Position numbers and translations under genes: made by a program. A stretch of DNA of 11,659 nt from Bacteroidota bacterium (lineage in GTDB: Bacteria; Bacteroidota; Ignavibacteria; SZUA-365): the NCBI GenBank assembly GCA_018224345.1, contig JAGTUW010000325.1, positions 1 through 11,659 on the forward strand, written 5' to 3'. Under the pieces are notes generated by a model. The model was given only the letters and a program-made list of their open reading frames with translations. It had not been told where the DNA came from and ran no database searches. Shown here piece by piece: positions 1 through 6,321 of this stretch. Position 1 is the stretch's first letter. Each line of letters opens with the position of its first letter.

Positions 1-379
1 CTTTCGGCTTGGCTGCCGCTTTCGGCTTGGCTGCCGCTTTCGGCTTGGCCGCAGCTTTCGGCTTGGCCGCAGCTTTCGGCTTGGCTGCCGCGGAAGTGGT
101 TTTCTTTGCTGTGTTGCTCTTTGTGGCTGCTTGCGCAGTAGTGGATTTCGAAGCGGGTGCCGCAGCTTTCCGTGTTCCGCTATTCTTTTTCGAAGCTGCT
201 GCCGTACGTGACCGCTTCGTCTTGTTTTCGGGTGTAGAGGCGGGTGCCTTCGCAGCAGATTTTTTCACAGTGGATGCACTGCCCTTCACCGATGGTGTTT
301 GTTTTTTCATATTCTCAGCGGATGTTGTAGCCTTTGTGGCTTTTTCCGTTTTTTTCTGTTTTGTCTGTTTCGCTGCCAT
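1..379 (-). CDS. Lys/Ala-rich N-terminal region of a predicted DksA/TraR-family protein (partial, runs off left edge)
   Basis: The reading frame is open from an ATG at 379 to the window edge (126 full codons). A strong Shine-Dalgarno GGAGG lies at 391-387, 7 nt upstream of the ATG. The visible part is low complexity and very basic: it starts MAAKQTKQKKTEKATKATTS, continues rich in Lys, Ala, Thr and Ser, and ends in five AAAKPK repeats. No hydrophobic segment or folded domain is visible, so this looks like a disordered, nucleic-acid-friendly tail. The gene follows ileS by 44 nt on the same strand. Downstream of ileS, many bacteria carry a DksA/TraR zinc-finger regulator (YlyA in Bacillus) followed by lspA, and in some lineages that protein has a Lys/Ala-rich N-terminal extension. 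The DksA assignment is therefore made from gene order; the diagnostic zinc-finger domain lies outside the window. A histone H1-like protein is the main alternative. That the gene is real is fairly certain; its family is not. Confidence 0.75.
   Translation of the reverse strand, partial: MAAKQTKQKKTEKATKATTSAENMKKQTPSVKGSASTVKKSAAKAPASTPENKTKRSRTAAASKKNSGTRKAAAPASKSTTAQAATKSNTAKKTTSAAAKPKAAAKPKAAAKPKAAAKPKAAAKPK
2..91 (-). repeat. Five in-frame copies of an 18-bp tandem repeat encoding AAAKPK
   Basis: Units lie at 2-19, 20-37, 38-55, 56-73 and 74-91, and the array continues past the left edge. All units encode Ala-Ala-Ala-Lys-Pro-Lys. Two sequence subtypes exist, differing by two synonymous changes in the Ala codons. 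Reading left to right on the plus strand the order is A, A, B, B, A. The mix of near-identity and subtype blocks suggests expansion by slippage or unequal exchange. Confidence 0.9.
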
Positions 380-386
380 GAGAGTT

Positions 387-391
387 CCTCC
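387..391 (-). promoter_or_regulatory. Ribosome binding site of the left-edge Lys/Ala-rich gene
   Basis: GGAGG on the minus strand, 7 nt before the ATG at 379. It is one of the clearest Shine-Dalgarno sites in the window and fixes the start of a protein whose sequence is too biased to judge by homology. Confidence 0.8.
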
Positions 392-423
392 GTTTCAAGG
401 GACACTTAGAAATTGCGCTACGA

Positions 424-3400
424 TCAGTCAGCGATGGCGTTTGTTATATCAACGGTGCAGGTGAAGTCATTGATCGTGATCGTCGCACCTTCTCCTTCCG
501 GGGGCGCCGCTCTGACGATTTCCGCCGCAAGTGTTTCAGCGCAAATATACGATTCCATTTTGATAATTGCCCGTAAAAACGTGTCGTCATTCGAATCGAC
601 AAAGATGACGATTCTGTCGGTCACAGCAAAACCGCGGTCTTTGCGCAGTCCCTGCACCTTGCTGACAAATTCCCTTGCGGTTCCTTCATGTCGTAATTCC
701 TCGGTCAGTGTCGTGTCGAGCGCAACGACGATCTCGGCATCCGCGCCGATGGTCCATCCTTCGATGTCTTCGTGCTGGATCTCGATATCCTCACGCAGCA
801 GAGTCACAGTCTGGTCTTCGATCTGCAATGTAAGTTCTCCTTCAGCCTCGACCAGATTGATTTCCTCGGGTGTAAATGCGGTAACCCGCGCTGCGATGCG
901 TTTTACCATCTTCCCATATTTCGGACCGATGACTTTAAAATCCGCTTTGGCGCGTTTCCGCAGCATTTCGGAATCATTGGCGATGAAATCGATGTCTTTG
1001 ACATTGCATTCCTCGATGATCACCTCTTTCATCGCGCGTATATGGTCAGTGATTTTCGCTGATGTCGTCGCGACGAGGATGCGCGCAAGCGGTTGACGGG
1101 TCTTCAGTCGTGTCTGTTCCCGTAGTCCGCGGGTCAGGGAAACAGTGCGCTGCGCATAATGCATCCTGGCCTTGAGCAATTCGTCGACCTGGCCTGCCTC
1201 CGGCAGCAAGGCCAGATGCACCGACTCGCTGTGCCCGGTTTCGGGAATGCCTGCGGTGAGTTTTTGATACAGCTGTTCACCGACAAACGGGGCGAATGGT
1301 GACATCAACTGGGAGACGGCAAGCAGACATTGATGCAGCGTCTGATAGGCGGCAAGTTTGTCCTCAGACATGCTCCCCTTCCAGAAGCGCCTGCGATTAC
1401 GACGCACGTACCAGTTCGAAAGCTGATCGATGGTAAAGTCAGATATCGCCCGGGCCGCGGGCGTCACGTCGTAGGCATCCATAAGGCGGCGAACGTCACG
1501 CAGCATGGCATTCATTTCGGTCAGAATCCACTGATCGATCTCAGGACGCTGATCGACAGGGATCTGTTTCTCATTGCCGTGATATCCGTCAATGTTGGCA
1601 TAGAGCGCAAAGAACTGATAGGTGTTGATCAATGCGCGGAAGAAGTTCCGCTGCACCGCTTCAATATCTTTTTCGTTGAACATGGTCTGCCGCCAGGGAG
1701 GGCTCCCGACAGTCAGATACCATCGCGTCGCATCCGCGCCATATTGTTCGAGGACGCGGAAAGGATCAACCACATTGCCCTTGGACTTGGACATTTTCTG
1801 CCCGTTTTTATCGAGTACCAGTTCATTGACGATCAGATTGCGGAAGGCAGGTTTGTCAAACAGAGCGGAAGAAATCGCGTGCAGCGTGTAGAACCAACCG
1901 CGGGTTTGATCAATGCCTTCGCAGATGAAATCCGCTGGAAAACTATTCTCGAAGAGTTCCCTGTTCTCGAATGGGTAGTGAAATTGTGCGAAAGGCATGG
2001 CACCGGAATCGAACCATACGTCGATCAATTCGGGAGTACGCCGGTAGAGGACACCGTGTTTCTCGAACAGGATTTCGTCGACCCAGGGCTTGTGCAAGTC
2101 GATTTCCTCGCGAACCGGTGGGACGCGTTGACCATCCACGATACGAAAGCCATCGAGGAGTTCCTCAATCGAACCCACGACGAACATATCCGAACCGTCT
2201 TCCGCCACCCAGATCGGCAGTGGTGTTCCCCAGTAGCGATCGCGTGACAACGACCAATCCTTGTTCTCCTCGAGCCAGTTTCCGAAACGGCCGCTGCCCA
2301 CTTCCGGCGGATACCAGTTGATCTCGCGATTGAGTTCAATCATCCGCTGTGCATACGCCGTCGTACGAATGTACCAGCTGTCACGTGCATAGTAGATGAG
2401 TGGATTGTCGCAACGCCAGCAGTGCGGATAGCTGTGCATGTAATCTCTGGAAGAGCGGAAGATCCGTCCATTTGATTTCAACATACGCACGATATCCGGG
2501 TCCACCCCCTCTTCCTTGTGTGTGGCAAACTGGATTGTTTTCACCAATCGTCCCGCGAAATCCCGCACCTCATCGGTAAAGCGCCCACTGGTCGTAACCG
2601 GAAGGATGAACGGGAGATCATATTTTTTCATCATCTCATAATCATCGACACCGAAGGCGGGAGCGATATGCACGATACCGGATCCGTCGTTTGCCGTCAC
2701 GAAATCTGCGGCGACGATATAGAATGCCTCACGATCGACAGGAACATAGTCGAACAGACGTTCATAACGCATGCCCAGAAGGTCGCGGCCCTTCAGCTCC
2801 CCGAGCAACTCATATTCCCCTTCGTCGCCGACGACGCTGAGACGTTCCTTCGCCAGGTAGAGCACGCCATGTTCGGCGGTACGAATCCTGACATAGTCGA
2901 GTTCAGGATGTACGGCGAGTGCAACATTGGAAATCAGTGTCCACGGTGTCGTCGTCCACACCAGAATGGAGGCGTTCTCATCGGCCAAGCGGAATTTGAC
3001 ATACAGGTTCATATCCTGCACATCGCTGTAACCGAGAGCGAGTTCATGCGATGAAAGCGGTGTTTCGCAGTGCGGACATTGCGGAACGATTTTGAATCCC
3101 TTGTAAATCAAGCCTTTATCGTAGAACGATTTCAATGCCCACCAGACAGACTCGATATAGTTGTTTGTGCAGGTGATGTAAGGATCCTGGAGATTTATCC
3201 AGTAGCCCATGCGCTCGGTGAGTTTCTGCCATCCCTCTGGGTATTCGATATGGTGATAGACGAACTCCTTTGCCTTGCGGTTGAAGTTCTCGACACCGTA
3301 TTTCTCGATATCCGATTTCTGTTCAAACTTCAATTCTTTTTCAAGTGCGACTTCGATTGGAAGTCCATGCGTATCCCACCCTGCTTTCCGCAGAACTTGA

Positions 3401-3636
3401 TGTCCGGTAATCGTTTTGTATCGACATATCATATCTTTGAGTGTCCGCGACATGACATGGTGAATTCCCGGTTTACCATTGACGGAAGGCGGTCCTTCGT
3501 AGAAAGCGAAAAGCTTCGCGCCTTCGCGTTGTTCGACGCTTTTTCCGAATATATCGTTGTCATGCCAGAAGGCGAGGATGTCTGCTTCGAGTTCCGCGTA
3601 GGTAAATTTTTCGGGAAAGGGTTGAAACGTGGTCAT
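424..3636 (-). CDS. ileS: Isoleucyl-tRNA synthetase, long (eukaryote-like, IleS2) type
   Basis: This cytoplasmic class I aminoacyl-tRNA synthetase charges tRNA-Ile with isoleucine and edits valine. The 1070-residue length matches the long IleRS type. Visible motifs in order: the HIGH-region variant PPSVNGKPGIHH (49-60); editing-domain signatures TTTPWTL (228-234) and GSGIVHIAPAFG (318-329); HCWRCDNPLIYYARDSW (405-421); SRDRYWGTPLPIW (464-476); EGIDQTRGWFYTLH (573-586); and KMSKS (614-618) in the expected context. The C-terminal third is the anticodon-binding region and tail. The ATG at 3636 gives the family's usual N-terminus (PFPEKFTYAELEADILAFWHDNDIF), although no good Shine-Dalgarno precedes it. 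The start lies 7 nt after the stop of the small membrane-protein gene, so translation may be coupled. The long IleRS type is often associated with natural mupirocin tolerance; that is family knowledge and cannot be tested here. I see no frameshift or missing motif. Confidence 0.98.
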   Translation of the reverse strand: MTTFQPFPEKFTYAELEADILAFWHDNDIFGKSVEQREGAKLFAFYEGPPSVNGKPGIHHVMSRTLKDMICRYKTITGHQVLRKAGWDTHGLPIEVALEKELKFEQKSDIEKYGVENFNRKAKEFVYHHIEYPEGWQKLTERMGYWINLQDPYITCTNNYIESVWWALKSFYDKGLIYKGFKIVPQCPHCETPLSSHELALGYSDVQDMNLYVKFRLADENASILVWTTTPWTLISNVALAVHPELDYVRIRTAEHGVLYLAKERLSVVGDEGEYELLGELKGRDLLGMRYERLFDYVPVDREAFYIVAADFVTANDGSGIVHIAPAFGVDDYEMMKKYDLPFILPVTTSGRFTDEVRDFAGRLVKTIQFATHKEEGVDPDIVRMLKSNGRIFRSSRDYMHSYPHCWRCDNPLIYYARDSWYIRTTAYAQRMIELNREINWYPPEVGSGRFGNWLEENKDWSLSRDRYWGTPLPIWVAEDGSDMFVVGSIEELLDGFRIVDGQRVPPVREEIDLHKPWVDEILFEKHGVLYRRTPELIDVWFDSGAMPFAQFHYPFENRELFENSFPADFICEGIDQTRGWFYTLHAISSALFDKPAFRNLIVNELVLDKNGQKMSKSKGNVVDPFRVLEQYGADATRWYLTVGSPPWRQTMFNEKDIEAVQRNFFRALINTYQFFALYANIDGYHGNEKQIPVDQRPEIDQWILTEMNAMLRDVRRLMDAYDVTPAARAISDFTIDQLSNWYVRRNRRRFWKGSMSEDKLAAYQTLHQCLLAVSQLMSPFAPFVGEQLYQKLTAGIPETGHSESVHLALLPEAGQVDELLKARMHYAQRTVSLTRGLREQTRLKTRQPLARILVATTSAKITDHIRAMKEVIIEECNVKDIDFIANDSEMLRKRAKADFKVIGPKYGKMVKRIAARVTAFTPEEINLVEAEGELTLQIEDQTVTLLREDIEIQHEDIEGWTIGADAEIVVALDTTLTEELRHEGTAREFVSKVQGLRKDRGFAVTDRIVIFVDSNDDTFLRAIIKMESYICAETLAAEIVRAAPPEGEGATITINDFTCTVDITNAIAD

Positions 3637-3643
3637 GGTGGTA

Positions 3644-3880
3644 TTAATGATTTCTGCTTCTGGTTATTATAAGATAGGCGATGAATGTGAGAATTGCGCT
3701 CAGCAGCACACTTGTTGTAACGGGGAGATACAAGGATCCGCCCGGGATACTCAATTCGAAGTCACCGGGGAGGACACCGACGAGAGGGATCCCGTTGTAG
3801 CGCAGGGAAACCCAGATCAACAGCAGACTGAACAGCAGCAGCGCGGACAGCAATCGGAGAAGCGTGGCACGTTCATCCAT
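3644..3880 (-). CDS. Small two-helix membrane protein, DUF2905-like
   Basis: A 78-residue protein with two predicted membrane helices, roughly residues 6-25 and 52-72. They flank a loop containing LPGDF (37-41), Gly-rich turns and PVTTS (53-57). The layout (helix, LPGD, short strand-like loop, (F/L)P(L/V)TTS, helix) matches my recollection of the DUF2905 family, whose members are about 65-80 residues and have no known function. The ATG at 3880 follows the phosphorylase stop by 12 nt, and the stop codon is 7 nt before the ileS ATG, so it is embedded in the operon. There is no strong Shine-Dalgarno. The tail is basic (TRSRNH), which predicts a cytoplasmic C-terminus. I cannot propose a function beyond an inner-membrane location. 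Confidence 0.8.
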   Translation of the reverse strand: MDERATLLRLLSALLLFSLLLIWVSLRYNGIPLVGVLPGDFELSIPGGSLYLPVTTSVLLSAILTFIAYLIITRSRNH

Positions 3881-3892
3881 ACTGTGTACCAG

Positions 3893-4720
3893 TTACCATT
3901 GTAACCGCGCGATCACACCCTTCATCAGTGTGCGCAGTTTGGGGTCGGTTTCATTGGCAGCCTTGATAATCGCAGGGACGTCCACGGGTTCGAGTGCATC
4001 CGGAAAACATTCATCGGTGATGATGGAGAAGGCAAGAACATCGATTCCCATATGGATGGCTACAATATTTTCAGGGACAGTAGACATCCCGACGGCGTCG
4101 GCCCCGATAATTCTCAGGAAACGATACTCGGCACGTGTTTCGAGATTCGGTCCGGCGACGGCGACGAACACACCTTTACGAAGCGGGATGCGTTCCTCCA
4201 ATGCAACAGCTTCCGCCTGTGCGATCAGTGTCTCACTGTATGCTTCACTCATATCAGGGAACCGTGGTCCGAGAGAATCGTCATTGGGACCGATCAGTGG
4301 ATTGTCCCCGATGAGATTGATATGATCATAAATAAGCATGATATCGCCACGCCGATATATCGGGTTCATACCGCCCGCCGCATTCGAAATCAGCAACGTC
4401 CGCACCCCGAGTTGATGCATGATGCGTACCGGGAAGGTGACCTGACCGAGCGAGTATCCCTCGTAATAGTGGAAACGTCCCTGCATCACCATCACCTGTT
4501 TTCCCGACAGCGTGCCGAAAATCAGCTTCCCGTTGTGTGATTCCACGGTGGAAATCGGGAAATGGGGGATATCCCCGTAATTGATGATCGCGTCGATTTC
4601 CACATCCTCGACAAGGCCGCCGAGCCCGGTGCCGAGAATAATACCGACCGAGGGTGTCACTGCCGTCCGAGTACGGATGTAATCGACGGCTTCCTGCATG
4701 CGTTGACGTAATTCAGACAT
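3893..4720 (-). CDS. punA: Purine nucleoside phosphorylase, trimeric PNP-I family
   Basis: Predicted to split purine (deoxy)nucleosides with phosphate into base and (deoxy)ribose-1-phosphate for purine salvage in the cytoplasm. At 275 residues it has family length. Motifs: phosphate-binding GTGLGG (30-35); HFPISTVESHNGKL (53-66); MQGRFHYYEGYS (79-90); SNAAGGMN (112-119); DHINLIGDNPLIGPN (132-146); GPNLETRAEYR (190-200), with the purine-contacting Glu194; and GADAVGMSTVPE (206-217). The residue after ITD (Asp236) replaces the Asn of the mammalian enzyme (Asn243); I recall ITDEC as common in Bacteroidota-type PNPs. I chose the ATG at 4720 over an in-frame TTG at 4750. The ATG gives a standard N-terminus, has a GGAAA-like site upstream, and overlaps the divIVA stop by 8 nt, typical of coupled translation. 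Confidence 0.95.
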   Translation of the reverse strand: MSELRQRMQEAVDYIRTRTAVTPSVGIILGTGLGGLVEDVEIDAIINYGDIPHFPISTVESHNGKLIFGTLSGKQVMVMQGRFHYYEGYSLGQVTFPVRIMHQLGVRTLLISNAAGGMNPIYRRGDIMLIYDHINLIGDNPLIGPNDDSLGPRFPDMSEAYSETLIAQAEAVALEERIPLRKGVFVAVAGPNLETRAEYRFLRIIGADAVGMSTVPENIVAIHMGIDVLAFSIITDECFPDALEPVDVPAIIKAANETDPKLRTLMKGVIARLQW

Positions 4721-5342
4721 TGTGTGTTTCCATATCGTCGAGTCGTTCAATAATATCTTCCATTGCGTCCCTTTCGATCCCTTCTCTCGTTTTTGATGTC
4801 CGTTGCAACGACATCGGACCCGGTTGCGTCTGCTTGCCTTTTTCCAGCGCTGTAAGAAAATCGACCTGTGCCCGCAATATGGATTTGATGCGTGTAATCA
4901 GTGCGAGTTTTTTGATGTCCAGGAGGTCGATTTGTTCTTTGAGTGTTTGTAGTCGTCCGTTGGCCTGTATGAGCTGTCGTTCTGCACGTCGTTCGGCATC
5001 ACGAATAACGAGTTCTGCCTCGCTTCTTGCATGTTCGAGAATACTCTTGCGTTCCTGTTCCACCTTGTACGACATGGCCGCTGCGCTGGCTTCAGCCTGG
5101 CCGACCATACGCGTCGAGGCGTTCTTCATTTCGGAGAGCATGGAACGGACCCGTTTTTCAATTGACTGGGATTGGTGCAACTGTTGTTCGAGTCTGCGTA
5201 TTTCTCCACGGAGGGCATGATTCTCGTCGTGGAGGAGCACGATATCTTCGGCAAGCGTGTCGAGAAACGCCTGCACTTCTTCCGGATTCCATCCTTTCTT
5301 TACCGTCGAAAATTCCTTGTTAGCGATATGCTCTGGATTCAC
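4713..5342 (-). CDS. divIVA: DivIVA-domain coiled-coil protein
   Basis: A 209-residue cytoplasmic protein. Its N-terminus (MNPEHIANKEFSTVKKGWNP, then EEVQAFLDTLAEDI) matches the DivIVA lipid-binding domain signature of NKEF, a Gly-Tyr/Trp turn and EVxxFLD. From about residue 30 to 160 it is charged and heptad-like, predicted to form a long parallel coiled coil, followed by a short polar tail. DivIVA and GpsB proteins sit at membrane curvature or the septum and organise growth or division. Outside Gram-positives their role is poorly known, so the exact job here is open. The start is GTG at 5342, supported by GAGGTGA at 5353-5347, which overlaps the yggS stop codon and implies coupled translation. 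It lies between yggS and pnp, with ileS downstream, as in the Bacillus division cluster order ylmE...divIVA-ileS. Confidence 0.92.
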   Translation of the reverse strand: MNPEHIANKEFSTVKKGWNPEEVQAFLDTLAEDIVLLHDENHALRGEIRRLEQQLHQSQSIEKRVRSMLSEMKNASTRMVGQAEASAAAMSYKVEQERKSILEHARSEAELVIRDAERRAERQLIQANGRLQTLKEQIDLLDIKKLALITRIKSILRAQVDFLTALEKGKQTQPGPMSLQRTSKTREGIERDAMEDIIERLDDMETHNV

Positions 5343-5346
5343 GTCG

Positions 5347-5353
5347 TCACCTC
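5347..5353 (-). promoter_or_regulatory. Ribosome binding site that fixes the GTG start of divIVA
   Basis: GAGGTGA on the minus strand, overlapping the TGA stop of yggS and lying 4 nt before the GTG at 5342. It supports the GTG as the initiation codon and suggests terminating ribosomes re-initiate on divIVA. Confidence 0.7.
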
Positions 5354-6029
5354 ACGCTCTGGGTCCAAAAATGGCACTGCCGATACGTAGTAATGTTGCT
5401 CCTTCTTCGATAGCGATTTCGAAATCGTTTGTCATACCCATTGACAATTCCCGGATTTCTTCATCCGGATACTGTTCCGCCAATTCATCACGCAATGTAT
5501 GCATGAGTCGAAAGGCCGGACGGAGTAATTCCACATCCTCCACATAGGCGGCGACAGTCATCAATCCGCGTAGGCGCAACGCCGGTAACTTCATGATGTG
5601 TCCGGCAAGCACAGGCACATCTGCAGGCATCACACCGAACTTCGAGTCTTCTGCACTCGAATTCACTTCGATCAGCACGTCATGACGGACTTCCCCGCCC
5701 GGACTCCGCCGCTGTATCTCTTCGGCCAACGCCACGCTATCGACCGAATGAATCATCGACGCATGTGGAAGAACCTGCCGTACCTTGTTGCGTTGCAGGT
5801 GGCCGATCATATGGAAGCGATGCGGTTGCAGTTGCGGCTGCTTGGCGAGGTATTCCTGGACGCGATTTTCACCTATGTCCGTGAGGCCGGCAGCAATCGC
5901 ACGATTGACGACATCGATTGGTTGCGTTTTCGTCACCGCGACGAGAGTCAGCTCGTCCCGCGCCCGTCCACTACGTTCACAGGCGTGTTGTATGCGTTCT
6001 TCGATATGCCGGATTTGCTCTGCCAACAT
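5352..6029 (-). CDS. yggS: YggS/PLPBP-type pyridoxal-phosphate homeostasis protein
   Basis: A non-catalytic PLP-binding TIM-barrel protein that buffers cellular pyridoxal phosphate and affects amino acid metabolism. At 225 residues it has the family's usual length. Motifs: LVAVTKTQP (29-37), with the PLP Schiff-base lysine Lys34; IGENRVQE; HMIGHLQRNKVRQV; HSVDSVALAEEI; VLIEVNSSAEDSKFGV; LRLRGLMTVA; and the C-terminal phosphate-binding SMGMTNDFEIAIEEGATLLRIGSAIFG. An in-frame extension reaches 6179, but its 50 residues resemble no family N-terminus, so I use the ATG at 6029. There is no Shine-Dalgarno at proper distance; instead a -10-like TATATT ends 9 nt before the ATG, so the mRNA may be leaderless. 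It is the first gene of the six-gene minus-strand operon. YggS orthologues (YlmE) also sit upstream of divIVA in Firmicutes. Confidence 0.95.
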   Translation of the reverse strand: MLAEQIRHIEERIQHACERSGRARDELTLVAVTKTQPIDVVNRAIAAGLTDIGENRVQEYLAKQPQLQPHRFHMIGHLQRNKVRQVLPHASMIHSVDSVALAEEIQRRSPGGEVRHDVLIEVNSSAEDSKFGVMPADVPVLAGHIMKLPALRLRGLMTVAAYVEDVELLRPAFRLMHTLRDELAEQYPDEEIRELSMGMTNDFEIAIEEGATLLRIGSAIFGPRA

Positions 6030-6038
6030 AAGAGAATG

Positions 6039-6067
6039 AATATATTCCCCACGCGCTTCAATTCCAA
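6039..6067 (-). promoter_or_regulatory. Candidate promoter of the yggS-divIVA-pnp-ileS operon
   Basis: TTGGAA at 6067-6062, a 17-nt spacer, then TATATT at 6044-6039 on the minus strand. Only 9 nt separate the -10 element from the yggS ATG, which places transcription start within a few bases of the start codon. It shares the TTGNNN-N17-TANNTT layout with two other candidates in the window. Identified by eye only. Confidence 0.5.
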
Positions 6068-6214
6068 AGGCACGATATGAAGCACAGTAGTGGCTGCAGC
6101 GACGAGCGACGTTCTTCTCCCTCATTTCAGTACAACCTGGATGTTTCCGGACGTATACATCTTGTCGGACAGGTTGCATGGATCATGGTCTGGATGGAAG
6201 GTTGGACGACACTA

Positions 6215-6243
6215 TTGAAATTGCGACGCGAATTGCCTACCTT
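6215..6243 (+). promoter_or_regulatory. Candidate promoter of the PfkB-like gene
   Basis: TTGAAA at 6215-6220, a 17-nt spacer and TACCTT at 6238-6243. The -10 element is weak by the sigma-70 consensus but fits the TANNTT pattern of Bacteroidota-type promoters and of the other two candidates here. It would give a 5' untranslated region of about 70 nt. Confidence 0.35.
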
Positions 6244-6310
6244 AGGAATGACTTACCGAATCATTCGTTTGTGTCCTATATGGAGGGGACACGACGCACA
6301 CTTTGATTGA

Positions 6311-6314
6311 GGAG
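6311..6314 (+). promoter_or_regulatory. Ribosome binding site that fixes the start of the PfkB-like gene
   Basis: GGAG (within TTGAGGAGC-like context) 7 nt before the ATG at 6322. It rules out the in-frame TTG at 6307, which lies upstream of this site. Confidence 0.75.
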
Positions 6315-6321
6315 CAAAGGG

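Larger units (their letters stand above)
6030..6321. other. Divergent intergenic region between yggS and the PfkB-like gene
   Basis: About 290 bp with no credible gene. It holds two oppositely directed promoter candidates, 6067-6039 (minus) and 6215-6243 (plus), with about 150 bp between them that could carry regulator sites. A plus-strand open frame at 6077-6310 lacks a ribosome binding site and any familiar domain, and crosses both the promoter and the start region of the next gene, so I do not call it. No RNA gene or strong hairpin was noticed. Confidence 0.6.

Noticed and set aside
1330..2247. 305-codon plus-strand frame within ileS
   Set aside because: It is antisense to a fully supported ileS, without domain similarity or a ribosome binding site.
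4721..4750. TTG start for the purine nucleoside phosphorylase
   Set aside because: It adds ten residues unlike the family, while the ATG at 4720 is better placed and gives a standard length.
6030..6179. N-terminal extension of yggS by 50 residues
   Set aside because: The extra residues resemble no YggS N-terminus, would cover the promoter candidate, and make the protein longer than the family's 225-235 residues.
6077..6310. 77-codon plus-strand frame in the divergent region
   Set aside because: No ribosome binding site or familiar domain. It overlaps the promoter candidate and runs to just before the PfkB-like start.
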